Assembly: GCF_012940005.1 (NCBI RefSeq)
Contig: NZ_SPMX01000018.1
Span: 1 to 64,000 of the forward strand
Length of the DNA stretch: 64,000 bases
Source of the DNA: Candidatus Accumulibacter contiguus
GTDB taxonomy: Bacteria; Pseudomonadota; Gammaproteobacteria; Burkholderiales; Rhodocyclaceae
Direction: 5' to 3'
Positions 26,839-34,865 of the stretch are shown here, piece by piece (the first letter of the stretch is position 1; every line of letters starts with the position of its first letter). Made by a program: the position numbers and the translations under genes. The notes under the pieces are model-generated. The model did no database searches and was not told the DNA's origin. It worked only from the letters and a program-made list of their open reading frames with translations.

Positions 26839-27428
26839 GGAAGTGGAGTAGCGCGCTGCTGCCGCTGAGTATTCTGCTCGTTCTGGTCGCCCTGACTACC
26901 TGGCTGCGCTACGTCACCGAGTTCCCGGAAGTGCGCAATGACGGCAGGAATCGTCACGATCCCGACTACATCATCAGCGATGTACGGGGGCGCAAGCTCG
27001 ATACCGCAGGAAACCTGCTGTACATACTGACCGCTGACGAGATTCGTCACTACCCTGACGATGATACCACCGACCTGCTCAAGCCGACGCTGATCTACCT
27101 GGACCCCAAGCGACCGCCAGTAAGCATCCACTCGGTGCATGGCCATACGAGTTCGCAAGCCGAGCGAATCGAGCTTTGGGAACAGGTCGAGATACACCGT
27201 GCCGCGACCGCCAAAGACGGGCCACTGGTGGCCACGATGTCCGAGTTGACGGTGCTGACCGACGAGGAAAGGGCTTTCACCAAGAGCAGAGTGCTGATCA
27301 CCCAGACCAACTCCTGGGTGCAAGGTGTCGGCATGCAGGTCAACAACAAGTTGCAGACTTACCTGCTGGAATCCGCGGTCACCGGACAAATCGAAAGCCA
27401 TTTCGCCAGGAAGAAACCTCTGACATGA
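26835..27428 (+). CDS. lptC: LptC, LPS export inner-membrane protein
   Basis: A 197-aa bitopic protein with one N-terminal transmembrane helix (about 7-23) and a periplasmic beta-jellyroll domain. It connects the LptBFG transporter to the LptA bridge. The D-Y-I-I-S-D-V-R-G-R-K-L-D-T-A-G region is typical of betaproteobacterial LptC. ATGA overlaps at both ends with kdsC and lptA. Confidence 0.9.
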   Translation: MRKWSSALLPLSILLVLVALTTWLRYVTEFPEVRNDGRNRHDPDYIISDVRGRKLDTAGNLLYILTADEIRHYPDDDTTDLLKPTLIYLDPKRPPVSIHSVHGHTSSQAERIELWEQVEIHRAATAKDGPLVATMSELTVLTDEERAFTKSRVLITQTNSWVQGVGMQVNNKLQTYLLESAVTGQIESHFARKKPLT

Positions 27429-28039
27429 ACAAGATCCATTACGGTGCCTGCGCGAGCAGCCTCCTGCTCGCTCTTTCCCTGCCGGCGCAAGCCGAGCGCG
27501 CGGACCGCGACAAGCCGATCCACCTGGAAGGGGACCGCCTGAGCATCGATGACATCAAAAACGTCAAGATTCTCGAGGGTAATGCGGTCCTGATCCAGGG
27601 CAGCATGGAGCTTCGCACCAGTCGCCTGGTGGTTACCCAGGACGCCGATGGCTTCCAGAAAGCCGTCGCCACTGGTGGTGCCAACGGGCTTGCGCATTTC
27701 AGGCAGAAGCGGGAGGGCGTCGATGAATTCACCGAAGGCGAGGCCGAGCGCATCGAATACGATGCACGCAGCGAGATCACGCAGTTTTTTGTTCGCGCCT
27801 GGGTCCGCAACGGCCTGGACGAGGTCAAGGGGGCGTACATCTCCTATGATGCACTCAACGAAAAATACCTGGTCACCACCGCTGGCGGCACCAGCAAAAG
27901 CGCCACCGGCACAGGGCAGGCACGCGTGCGCGCAATCATCCAGCCCAAAGCCAAGAACGTAGAGCCCTCTCCAGCGGACAAGAAGAGCGAGCCCCTGACC
28001 CTCAAACCCGCTGCAAAAATCAGCCCCAGAGCCGACTGA
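27425..28039 (+). CDS. lptA: LptA, periplasmic LPS bridge protein
   Basis: A 204-aa periplasmic protein with signal peptide (cleaved near P-A-Q-A-E) and the LptA/OstA jellyroll: the start of the mature domain reads K-P-I-H-L-E-G-D-R-L-S-I-D-D and the central part contains N-A-V-L-I-Q-G-S-M-E-L-R. A lysine-rich tail follows. In many proteobacteria lptB and rpoN follow directly; here the next genes are phasins, so the block ends at lptA. Confidence 0.9.
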   Translation: MNKIHYGACASSLLLALSLPAQAERADRDKPIHLEGDRLSIDDIKNVKILEGNAVLIQGSMELRTSRLVVTQDADGFQKAVATGGANGLAHFRQKREGVDEFTEGEAERIEYDARSEITQFFVRAWVRNGLDEVKGAYISYDALNEKYLVTTAGGTSKSATGTGQARVRAIIQPKAKNVEPSPADKKSEPLTLKPAAKISPRAD

Positions 28040-28095
28040 AGCGAGCTGCCACATGGCACGAAGGACCGTGTCAAAAGAAACCCCGGCCATTTTGG

Positions 28096-28104
28096 TGCGG
28101 CGCA
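28096..28104. promoter_or_regulatory. TGC/GCA dyad, candidate PhaR-type operator
   Basis: TGCGGCGCA is a perfect 9-bp dyad just upstream of the phasin -35 box, and TGCAGTGCA (28154-28162) lies downstream of the -10. PhaR repressors of polyhydroxybutyrate producers are reported to bind TGC/GCA-rich sites around phasin promoters. The match here is by pattern only. Confidence 0.35.
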
Positions 28105-28114
28105 ACAAAAATGC

Positions 28115-28142
28115 TTGACATGGCTCAACGAAAGTCTATAAT
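28115..28142 (+). promoter_or_regulatory. consensus sigma-70 promoter of the phasin genes
   Basis: TTGACA (28115-28120), 16-bp spacer, TATAAT (28137-28142): a perfect match in both hexamers. The leader to the first phasin ATG is about 110 bases. It is the strongest sigma-70 promoter seen in the window and fits a very abundant granule protein. Confidence 0.85.
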
Positions 28143-28256
28143 GCAACGCATGGTGCAGTGCAGCAAAAAGATCGTCAAGCGGAATGGCGCGGCGATCGGT
28201 GAGTTAACCATTGCACATGTTGTGTTGTGCCCCCACTTTAATCGAGGAGATTGACC

Positions 28257-28808
28257 ATGTTCAACACCCCAGAACAATTCGCCGCCGCCAACAAAGCTTC
28301 CGTTGATGCGATGCTGACCCTTGCCAATACCGCGCTGGCCAGTGCCGAGCGCATTGCTGCGCTCAACCTGAATACCGCCCGTTCGATGCTCGAGGATGGC
28401 GTTGCCAACGCCAAGGCGATGCTTGGTGCCAAGGACCCGCAGGAGTTTTTCTCGCTGCAGAGTTCGCTGGCACAACCCGGCCTCGAAAAGGCCGTGGCCT
28501 ATTCCCGCAGCGTCTATGAAATCTCGGCGCAATCGAAGGAAGAGATCTCGAAACTTCTCGAAGCACAATTCAGTGACTTCCAGAAGCAGGTTCTCGGTCT
28601 GCTCGAAAAGGCAACCAAGAATGCCCCCGCTGGCTCAGATGTTGCGGTTAACGCCGTCAAGTCGGCGATCGCCGCAGCGACCTCCGCTTTTGACAGCATG
28701 AACAAGGCTGCCAAGCAGGTGGCTGATATTGCAGAAACGAACGTCGCCGCAGCAACCAACGCCACCGTCAAGGCAGTTGGCACCGCCGCTGCAGCCGCCA
28801 AGAAATAG
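28257..28808 (+). CDS. phaP: phasin family protein 1
   Basis: A 183-aa alpha-helical, Ala-rich protein of the phasin family, with F-N-T-P-E-Q-F-A-A-A-N-K at the start and E-Y/A-Y-S-R-S-V-Y-E-I in the middle. Phasins coat polyhydroxyalkanoate granules and control their size and number. The ATG at 28257 has GAGGAG six bases upstream; an in-frame TTG at 28251 is unlikely. A second paralogue follows 51 bases downstream. Confidence 0.9.
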   Translation: MFNTPEQFAAANKASVDAMLTLANTALASAERIAALNLNTARSMLEDGVANAKAMLGAKDPQEFFSLQSSLAQPGLEKAVAYSRSVYEISAQSKEEISKLLEAQFSDFQKQVLGLLEKATKNAPAGSDVAVNAVKSAIAAATSAFDSMNKAAKQVADIAETNVAAATNATVKAVGTAAAAAKK

Positions 28809-28859
28809 GCCTGTTAGCATCCTGCATACGCCTTACCATTGCCATTCACGGAGAACTCC

Positions 28860-29408
28860 ATGAGCACCATCGACCTCGAACAACTCGCCCAGAGCCAGAA
28901 AGCCAACGCCCAAGTCATGATGACGCTGGTCCGCACGGCCTTCCACGGTCTCGAACAATTGTCAGCACTCAACCTCGCCGCCAGCCGCGAGCTGTTCAAC
29001 AGCACTGCCAGCGGTGCGCAACAACTGCTGGGCGTCAAGGATCCAAAAGAGCTGAGCAACATCGCCGGTTCTCTGGCCCGCCCCAACGTCGACAAGCTGA
29101 TGGAGTACTCCCGCAGCCTCTACGATCTGGCAGCCAACATGCAGCGCGAAATCACCTCGGTGATGGAAGATCAGTACAGCACCATGCGGCACAACGCTTC
29201 CGGCCTGATCGACAAGGTCGGTGTTGCCAACCCGATCTCGAGCGATGTCTTCGGCGCAGCGATGAAGCAGATGATGACGGCTTCGAGCACGGCCTTTGAA
29301 AACATCTCGCAGATGGCCAAGCAGATGACCGACATCGTCGACACCAATGTCAAGGCGGCTACCAACGCCACCGCTCAGGCTGCTGCCGCCCTGACCCCGA
29401 AGAAGTAA
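28860..29408 (+). CDS. phaP: phasin family protein 2
   Basis: A 182-aa paralogue of the preceding phasin with the same plan: L-N-L-A-A-S-R-E-L near residue 40, an M-E-Y-S-R-S-L-Y-D-L-A block, and an Ala/Thr-rich helical C-terminus ending in K-K. A GGAGA at 28850-28854 supports the ATG at 28860. It probably shares the promoter at 28115 and ends at the terminator at 29434. Duplication of phasins is common in PHA-storing betaproteobacteria. Confidence 0.9.
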   Translation: MSTIDLEQLAQSQKANAQVMMTLVRTAFHGLEQLSALNLAASRELFNSTASGAQQLLGVKDPKELSNIAGSLARPNVDKLMEYSRSLYDLAANMQREITSVMEDQYSTMRHNASGLIDKVGVANPISSDVFGAAMKQMMTASSTAFENISQMAKQMTDIVDTNVKAATNATAQAAAALTPKK

Positions 29409-29433
29409 TCCGCCCCCTGGCACCTGACTTCCG

Positions 29434-29459
29434 CAAACCCCGGCTACGGCCGGGGTTTG
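29434..29459 (+). terminator. hairpin terminator between phasin 2 and the CinA-like gene
   Basis: An 11-bp perfect stem (29434-29444 with 29449-29459) closed by TACG, 25 bases after the phasin stop and 14 before the end of the opposing gene. The stem ends in GTTTG and is followed by T-rich TTCGTTT. It could stop transcription from both sides. Confidence 0.75.
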
Positions 29460-29472
29460 TTCGTTTACAGGA

Positions 29473-30228
29473 TCAGGCCCGCCATTGCCAACGGATGCCC
29501 CGCCTCTCTACCTCTTGCCGTATCGACTCCATGGCTGCGTCAACGAGTGGCGGAGCCCCTTCGACCCCGAGTTCAAGATAACGTCGCTGCCCCTCGTCGG
29601 ACATCGACGGCAGGCTGTACAGCCGCAAGGCAGGAAAGTCGGCGACGATTCGCTCCATCAGATCGAGCAGCGCACTCTCATAGGCATTCGCTCCAGTGAG
29701 CAAGAATGCCTTGTCCACGCAAGCCTGCGGGGCGAACAAAGGCGCGTAGAAAGTATCGAGCACCCATTCGGCCATCGGATGCGCCATTTGCGGAAAGCCC
29801 GGCAGGAAGTGGTGATCGCGTACGCGAAATCCGGGAATGCGGTTGAACGGGTTCGGAATGATCTCTACACCGCGCGGGAAGGTGCCCAGGAGCAGGCGAA
29901 CGTCGGTGATCTCGGCGCCAAAGCGGGCGCGGATTTCGTGCTCCGCATCGGGATGCAGGACCAGATCGACGGAGAGCGCCGCCGCCGCCGCTTGCCGGGT
30001 GTGGTCGTCGGGCGTGTTGCCGATGCCTCCGAAACAAAAGACCACGTCCCCGGCAGCCAGGCTGCGCTGCAGCGTCGCCGTGATGCGTGCGCGTTCGTCG
30101 CCCAGATATTCGGCCCACGCCAGGCGCAAACCACGCACCGACAGCAGTTCGGCGATTTTCGCAAAGTGCCGGTCAACGCGTTTCCCCGACAGGATCTCGT
30201 CACCGATGATGATTGCCCCGAAACTCAT
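29473..30228 (-). CDS. CinA N-terminal/MoaB-like molybdopterin-binding protein
   Basis: A 251-aa protein of the competence/damage-inducible CinA-N (MoaB/Mog) family, without the C-terminal deamidase domain. I-I-G-D-E-I-L-S-G-K-R-V-D, F-G-G-I-G-N-T-P-D-D-H-T-R and G-F-P-Q-M are the usual signatures. Biochemical role in bacteria is uncertain. The ATG at 30228 is preceded by AAGGAG five bases away, better than the GTG at 30234. It starts 18 bases after the hrpA stop, so the two are probably cotranscribed. Confidence 0.85.
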   Translation of the reverse strand: MSFGAIIIGDEILSGKRVDRHFAKIAELLSVRGLRLAWAEYLGDERARITATLQRSLAAGDVVFCFGGIGNTPDDHTRQAAAAALSVDLVLHPDAEHEIRARFGAEITDVRLLLGTFPRGVEIIPNPFNRIPGFRVRDHHFLPGFPQMAHPMAEWVLDTFYAPLFAPQACVDKAFLLTGANAYESALLDLMERIVADFPALRLYSLPSMSDEGQRRYLELGVEGAPPLVDAAMESIRQEVERRGIRWQWRA

Positions 30229-30246
30229 GCTCACTCCTTCAACGGT

Positions 30247-33200
30247 TCACAGGCCTTCCCACATCTTCTGCAAGCGCTTGCTCGATACCGGTACCGGCGT
30301 GCGCAGTTCCTGCGCGAATAACTGCACGCGCAATTCCTCGAGCAACCAGCGGAACTGTTCGAGCCGCACATCACTCACCCCCTGCCTGGCCAGCACACTG
30401 GCACGGCGCTCGTAATTTGTCCAGAGCGGTGCGAACTCGGCCAGCAGGCGTGCATCCCGAATTGCACCTGGAACACCGCCCGCCTTCAGTTTGTCGAGAC
30501 GCAGGGCGATCGCCTGGAAGTAGCGCGGATACTGCTGCAGGCGTTCGAAAGGCGTCTCGGCAATGAAACGTTTGTGGATCAGGCGCGCCAATTGTCCTTC
30601 GATATCCTGCAGCGTACTGGCGAAGGCCTTGAATGCCGGCAGCTTTTTCTGCAGCGCCTGCCAGTCGCCGAGAATCTGCCCGAGCAGACGGCAGATCTCC
30701 TGCGCCAGCAACCCGAGCCGCGGCTTGGCTTCGAGGCAACGCGCGCGGAAAGTGGCCGCATCGTTCGGCCAGGGATCGAGCAGGCACGCACGTGCGAAGC
30801 TCAGATCGATCAACTGCCGCCGCAACTCATCGAGCGTACCGAGCGCCATGAACTGCAGTGCCATCTGGTTGAGCCCCGGCAGATTTTTCTCGAGATACTT
30901 CTGCTGTTCGCGAAACTGCAACATGAACAGTCGCAACAGCCCGGCTGCATGCGCCTGGCGCGCCTCTTCGGGAGAATCGAAGACGCACAGCGAGACACTG
31001 TCGCCATCGTCGACCAATCCAGGGTAGCCGAGCAGCCGTTGTCCGCCGCCCACCCCGATTTCCATCCGCTCGGGCAGTTCGCCAAAGGTCCAGTCGCTCA
31101 TTCCCGAGTACTCGCCAGGCGTTTCGTGCAGCTCGGAGAACTCCTGCTTCGCTTCACGACCCCACTCGGCGCGCAGATCGCTGAGGCTACGGCTCATTCC
31201 GAGCTGGCGCCCGTTTTCGTCGAGCAGGCGGAAATTCAGGGAGAAATGCGCGGGCAAGGCGTCGGGGCGGAAGGCATCGGGCGTGATCTCCCAGCCGCGC
31301 GCGTTGAGTCCTCGCGACTGCAGGATGAAGGCGATCAAGGCCATTACCAGCGGCTTGTCCGAAGGCGACACCTGCGCGACGAACTCGGCCGCGAAGTCGG
31401 GCACCGGCACCAGTTTGGCACGCAAGCGCTGTGGCAGCGTCTTCACCAGCTGCACGACCTTTTCCTTGAGCAATCCCGGCACCAGCCACTCGCAGCGCGC
31501 GGCCGGAATCTGGTTCAGTTGCGCCAGCGGCACGCTCAGCGTCACCCCATCGCGCGCGCTGCCGGGGTCGAAGTGGTAAGCCAGCTCATAATCGACGCCG
31601 CCGAGCCGCAGTTGATGCGGAAAGGCCTCGCTGGTCACGCCGGCAGCCTCGTGCCGCATCAGGTCTTCGCGCTGCAGGTACAGAAGACGTGGCGTGGCGC
31701 GCTCGGCGTCGCGTCGCCACTTGTCGAAACTGGCACCGCTGTAGATGCCCGCGGGGACGATCCGATCGTAGAAGGCAAAGATCAGCTCGTCGTCGACCAG
31801 CACGTCGGGCCGGCGTGACTTGTGTTCGAGTGTCTCGATTTCGAGCATCAACTGCTGGTTGTGCTGATGGAAGGCCCAGCGCCGTTCGAACTCTTCACTG
31901 ACCTCGCCGCCGACCAGCGCCTGGCGGATGAAGATCTCGCGCGCCTCCTGTGGATTCAACGGCCCGAAGTTCACTCGCCGGCGCGCATCGACGACGATGC
32001 CATACAGGGTGATCCGCTCGAAAGCAATCGCCTGCATCGCCTTCTTCTCCCAGTGTGGGTCGAAGCAGCTGCGCTTGAGCAGGTGTGCGCCGACCTGCTC
32101 AAGCCATGCGGGTTCGATGCGCGCGACGCAGCGCGCGAAGAGCCGCGTCGTTTCGCTGATCTCGGCGGCGACGATCCATTTGCCGGCCTTCTTCTGCAGC
32201 GTCGATCCCGGATGGATCAGGAACTTGATGCCGCGCGCGCCGAGGTAGTGTGCAGATTCTTCCGACTTGCATCCCAGGTTGCCGAGCAGGCCGGCGAGCA
32301 GCGCGCGATGGATTGCGTCGTAAGTCGCCGGCAACTGGTTTTCCTGCCATTGGTGCTCGGCTGCGACGGCGTGCAACTGGCTGTGCACTTCGCGCCACTC
32401 GCGCATGCGCAGGGCCGAGAGGAAATGGTCGTGACAGGCCTCGACGAGTTTGCGCTGCGACTTGCGGTGCTCGAATTCGGCCTGATACCAGTCCCAGAGC
32501 CTGAGCCAGGAAAGAAACTCCGACCTCTCGTCGGCGAATTTCCGGTGCGCGGCGTCGGCCGCCCCCTGTCGCTCCTGTGGCCGCTCGCGTGGATCCTGTA
32601 CGGAAAGTGCGGCCGCAATCACCAGCACCTCGCGCAGGCAGCCTTCGTCGCGAGCAGCGACGATCATCCGCGCGAGCCGCGGGTCGAGCGGCATCTTCGC
32701 GAGTTCCTGGCCGGTCGCGGTCAGCGCATGCTCGGCATTCACCGCACCGAGTTCGAGCAGCAACTGGTAGCCATCGCTGATCGCCTTGCGCGGGGGCGCC
32801 TCGATGAACGGGAAATCCTCGATGTCGCCGAGGCGCAGCGCCTTCATGCGCAGGATCACCCCGGCCAGCGACGAGCGCATGATTTCCGGATCGGCAAATG
32901 CCGGCCGCAGCGCGAAGTCCTGCTCTTCGTAGAGACGGATGCACACCCCTGCCGCCACCCGGCCGCAGCGCCCGGCCCGCTGGTTGGCCGAAGCCTGCGC
33001 GATCTTTTCGATCTGCAGTTGCTCGACCTTGTTGCGATACGAGTAGCGCTTGACGCGCGCCAGACCCGAATCGACGACGTAGCGGATTCCCGGCACGGTC
33101 AGCGAGGTCTCGGCCACATTGGTCGCCAGCACGATCCGCCGACCGACGTGCGGCTTGAAGATCCGGCTCTGTTCCTCTGCCGAAAGGCGAGCAAACAGTG

Positions 33201-34179
33201 GCAGGATCTCGGTGTGTGGCGGGTGGTGCTTGCGCAGCGCCTCGGCCGCCTCGCGGATCTCGCGTTCACCCGGCAGAAACACCAGCACGTCGCCCGGCCC
33301 GACGCGATGCAACTCATCACAGGCGTCTGCGATCGCATCGTAGAGATCGCGTTCGTCGTCGGGAGCCGCTTCCTCCTTCTCCACCTGCAGCGGGCGATAG
33401 CGCACTTCGACCGGATACAGGCGGCCCGAGACCTCGATGACCGGCGCAGCGTCGAAATGCTGCGAAAAACGCTCGGCGTCGATCGTCGCCGAAGTGATGA
33501 TCAGCTTCAGGTCGCGCCGCTTCGGCAAGAGCTGCTTGAGGTAGCCAAGCAGAAAGTCGATGTTCAGGCTGCGTTCATGCGCCTCGTCGATGATCAAGGT
33601 ATCGTACTGTTCGAGCCAGGGGTCACCCTGCGTCTCGGCGAGCAGGATGCCGTCGGTCATCAGCTTGATGAAGGCGTCTGGAGAAGTACGGTCGCTGAAA
33701 CGAATCTTGTAGCCGACGAGCGTGCCGAACTCGCTCTGCAACTCCTGTGCGATACGCGCGGCGGTGGCGCGCGCAGCGATTCGGCGTGGTTGCGTGTGAC
33801 CGATCAGACCGGTCGTTCCGCGTCCAATGTCGAGACAGATCTTCGGGATCTGGGTGGTCTTGCCTGAACCCGTTTCGCCACAGACGATCACCACCTGATG
33901 CCTGACGATCAGCGCCGTGATCTCGTCGCGGCGCAGGTTGACGGGCAGATCATCGGCAAACTCCGGCCGGGGTAGCCGTGCGCGGCGGGCGACGACGGCC
34001 GCCTGCGAACGGTCGAGCAGGCGGTCGCTTTCGGCCTGCAGCGCATCGCGTTTCGTCCCGAAGAGGTGCCGGAGATCGCGCGCCAGCGAGCGCAGCCGGC
34101 GCTGATCGAGCGCCAGGCAATCGGCAAAGGGATTGGCTGGCTGGCGGGTGTGCGAGGAAGATGCGGTTTTTGGGGTCAT
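30247..34179 (-). CDS. hrpA: HrpA, DEAH-box ATP-dependent RNA helicase
   Basis: A 1310-aa HrpA-type helicase. Walker A GETGSGKT is at 101-108 and DEAH at 198-201, with the R-A-G-R-C-G-R motif VI, then HA2, OB-fold and the long HrpA-specific C-terminal DUF3418 region. HrpA acts on mRNA and stalled ribosomes in E. coli. Full length compared with the E. coli protein (1300 aa). It lies first in a two-gene minus-strand unit with the CinA-like gene. Confidence 0.95.
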   Translation of the reverse strand: MTPKTASSSHTRQPANPFADCLALDQRRLRSLARDLRHLFGTKRDALQAESDRLLDRSQAAVVARRARLPRPEFADDLPVNLRRDEITALIVRHQVVIVCGETGSGKTTQIPKICLDIGRGTTGLIGHTQPRRIAARATAARIAQELQSEFGTLVGYKIRFSDRTSPDAFIKLMTDGILLAETQGDPWLEQYDTLIIDEAHERSLNIDFLLGYLKQLLPKRRDLKLIITSATIDAERFSQHFDAAPVIEVSGRLYPVEVRYRPLQVEKEEAAPDDERDLYDAIADACDELHRVGPGDVLVFLPGEREIREAAEALRKHHPPHTEILPLFARLSAEEQSRIFKPHVGRRIVLATNVAETSLTVPGIRYVVDSGLARVKRYSYRNKVEQLQIEKIAQASANQRAGRCGRVAAGVCIRLYEEQDFALRPAFADPEIMRSSLAGVILRMKALRLGDIEDFPFIEAPPRKAISDGYQLLLELGAVNAEHALTATGQELAKMPLDPRLARMIVAARDEGCLREVLVIAAALSVQDPRERPQERQGAADAAHRKFADERSEFLSWLRLWDWYQAEFEHRKSQRKLVEACHDHFLSALRMREWREVHSQLHAVAAEHQWQENQLPATYDAIHRALLAGLLGNLGCKSEESAHYLGARGIKFLIHPGSTLQKKAGKWIVAAEISETTRLFARCVARIEPAWLEQVGAHLLKRSCFDPHWEKKAMQAIAFERITLYGIVVDARRRVNFGPLNPQEAREIFIRQALVGGEVSEEFERRWAFHQHNQQLMLEIETLEHKSRRPDVLVDDELIFAFYDRIVPAGIYSGASFDKWRRDAERATPRLLYLQREDLMRHEAAGVTSEAFPHQLRLGGVDYELAYHFDPGSARDGVTLSVPLAQLNQIPAARCEWLVPGLLKEKVVQLVKTLPQRLRAKLVPVPDFAAEFVAQVSPSDKPLVMALIAFILQSRGLNARGWEITPDAFRPDALPAHFSLNFRLLDENGRQLGMSRSLSDLRAEWGREAKQEFSELHETPGEYSGMSDWTFGELPERMEIGVGGGQRLLGYPGLVDDGDSVSLCVFDSPEEARQAHAAGLLRLFMLQFREQQKYLEKNLPGLNQMALQFMALGTLDELRRQLIDLSFARACLLDPWPNDAATFRARCLEAKPRLGLLAQEICRLLGQILGDWQALQKKLPAFKAFASTLQDIEGQLARLIHKRFIAETPFERLQQYPRYFQAIALRLDKLKAGGVPGAIRDARLLAEFAPLWTNYERRASVLARQGVSDVRLEQFRWLLEELRVQLFAQELRTPVPVSSKRLQKMWEGL

Positions 34180-34232
34180 CGGTCAGCGAAGCAGGCGTAC
34201 AACCGAGTTGAAAAGGGTTCTCGATTCGTCGA

Positions 34233-34262
34233 TTGACAGGGTCCAAGTCGACAACAGATACT
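34233..34262 (+). promoter_or_regulatory. candidate sigma-70 promoter toward the STAS gene
   Basis: TTGACA (34233-34238) with GATACT (34257-34262) after 18 bp. The -35 is perfect and the -10 matches 4 of 6. It is embedded in the inverted repeat, so binding of a regulator to that repeat would occlude it. Confidence 0.4.
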
Positions 34263-34278
34263 GTCGAAGGACTGTCAA
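34233..34278. repeat. 46-bp imperfect nested inverted repeat upstream of hrpA
   Basis: Outer arms TTGACAG (34233-34239) and CTGTCAA (34272-34278) and inner arms TCGACA (34248-34253) and TGTCGA (34262-34267) share nearly the same centre, and TCC/GGA also pair between them. The fold is a long hairpin with small bulges. It could be an operator or attenuator, or the trace of a mobile element; the intergenic region 34180-34359 holds no other feature apart from the promoter-like motif inside it. Confidence 0.55.
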
Positions 34279-34359
34279 GACTACCACCTTCTTGGATTGC
34301 CAAGCGCGCAATGCCTCTCGCAAACCGATTTCTTCCCGCCTGGCTAAGGAACTAGGTTC

Positions 34360-34680
34360 ATGCGCATCGATGAAAGCCTCTTCTTCGGCAACCTCGGCGC
34401 CGTCGAACTTCGCCTGACTCAGCAACTGGAAGCGTCCCCCGCAATCCGCGACCTGGTGCTGGTGATGAGCGCAGTCAACCGGATGGATGCCACGGCAGTA
34501 GCGGTCTTCAGCGAACTCAACCAGGCCCTCGCCGAACGAAACAAGCGCTTGCACCTTGCCGAGGTCAAGGGGCCGGTCCAGGACCGGCTGATGAAGTCGC
34601 CCCTTTGGGCATCGCTATCCGGAGAGGTCTTTCTGTCGGCCAATGAAGCTTTCGAGAAACTCGGCGGTCAGCCCCACTGA
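34360..34680 (+). CDS. orphan STAS-domain protein, probably a SulP transporter remnant
   Basis: A 106-aa STAS domain. Its sequence (R-I-D-E-S-L-F-F-G-N, later L-A-E-V-K-G-P-V-Q-D-R-L and G-E-V-F-L-S) is typical of the C-terminal domain of SulP sulfate/bicarbonate transporters, not of free anti-sigma antagonists. No membrane part precedes it: an in-frame TAA lies at 34345, 15 bases before the ATG. AAGGA at 34346-34350 could drive translation. So it may be a freestanding regulator or the tail of a deleted transporter gene. Confidence 0.6.
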   Translation: MRIDESLFFGNLGAVELRLTQQLEASPAIRDLVLVMSAVNRMDATAVAVFSELNQALAERNKRLHLAEVKGPVQDRLMKSPLWASLSGEVFLSANEAFEKLGGQPH

Positions 34681-34839
34681 CCATCAGTGGCGCAGGCAGG
34701 CAGCGAAGCGAGCGAGTATCCCTGGCCCGGTGGATGAATCGTGGGGATTGCGCCAGCACCTGCTGGCACCGTTGGTGCTGACGCCTGGCGACGTGCCGCG
34801 AAGCCGGGGTGATGCCACGACGGGGTCAAAAAATTTCGC

Positions 34840-34860
34840 GGGCGCCGCTACGCGGCGCCC
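34840..34860 (-). terminator. rho-independent terminator of the TIR-STAND gene
   Basis: A 9-bp GC-rich stem (34840-34848 with 34852-34860, loop of three) lies five bases after the stop on the minus strand and is followed, in minus orientation, by GCGAAATTTTTTG. The stretch 34681-34839 has no gene; it includes a perfect GCCAGCA/TGCTGGC dyad at 34752-34767 without a T run. Confidence 0.85.
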
Positions 34861-34865
34861 AGTGA

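Noticed and set aside
31822-33867. 681-codon open frame on the plus strand opposite hrpA
   Set aside because: Shadow of hrpA in a GC-rich genome; the minus strand encodes a clear HrpA protein and this frame has no family features.
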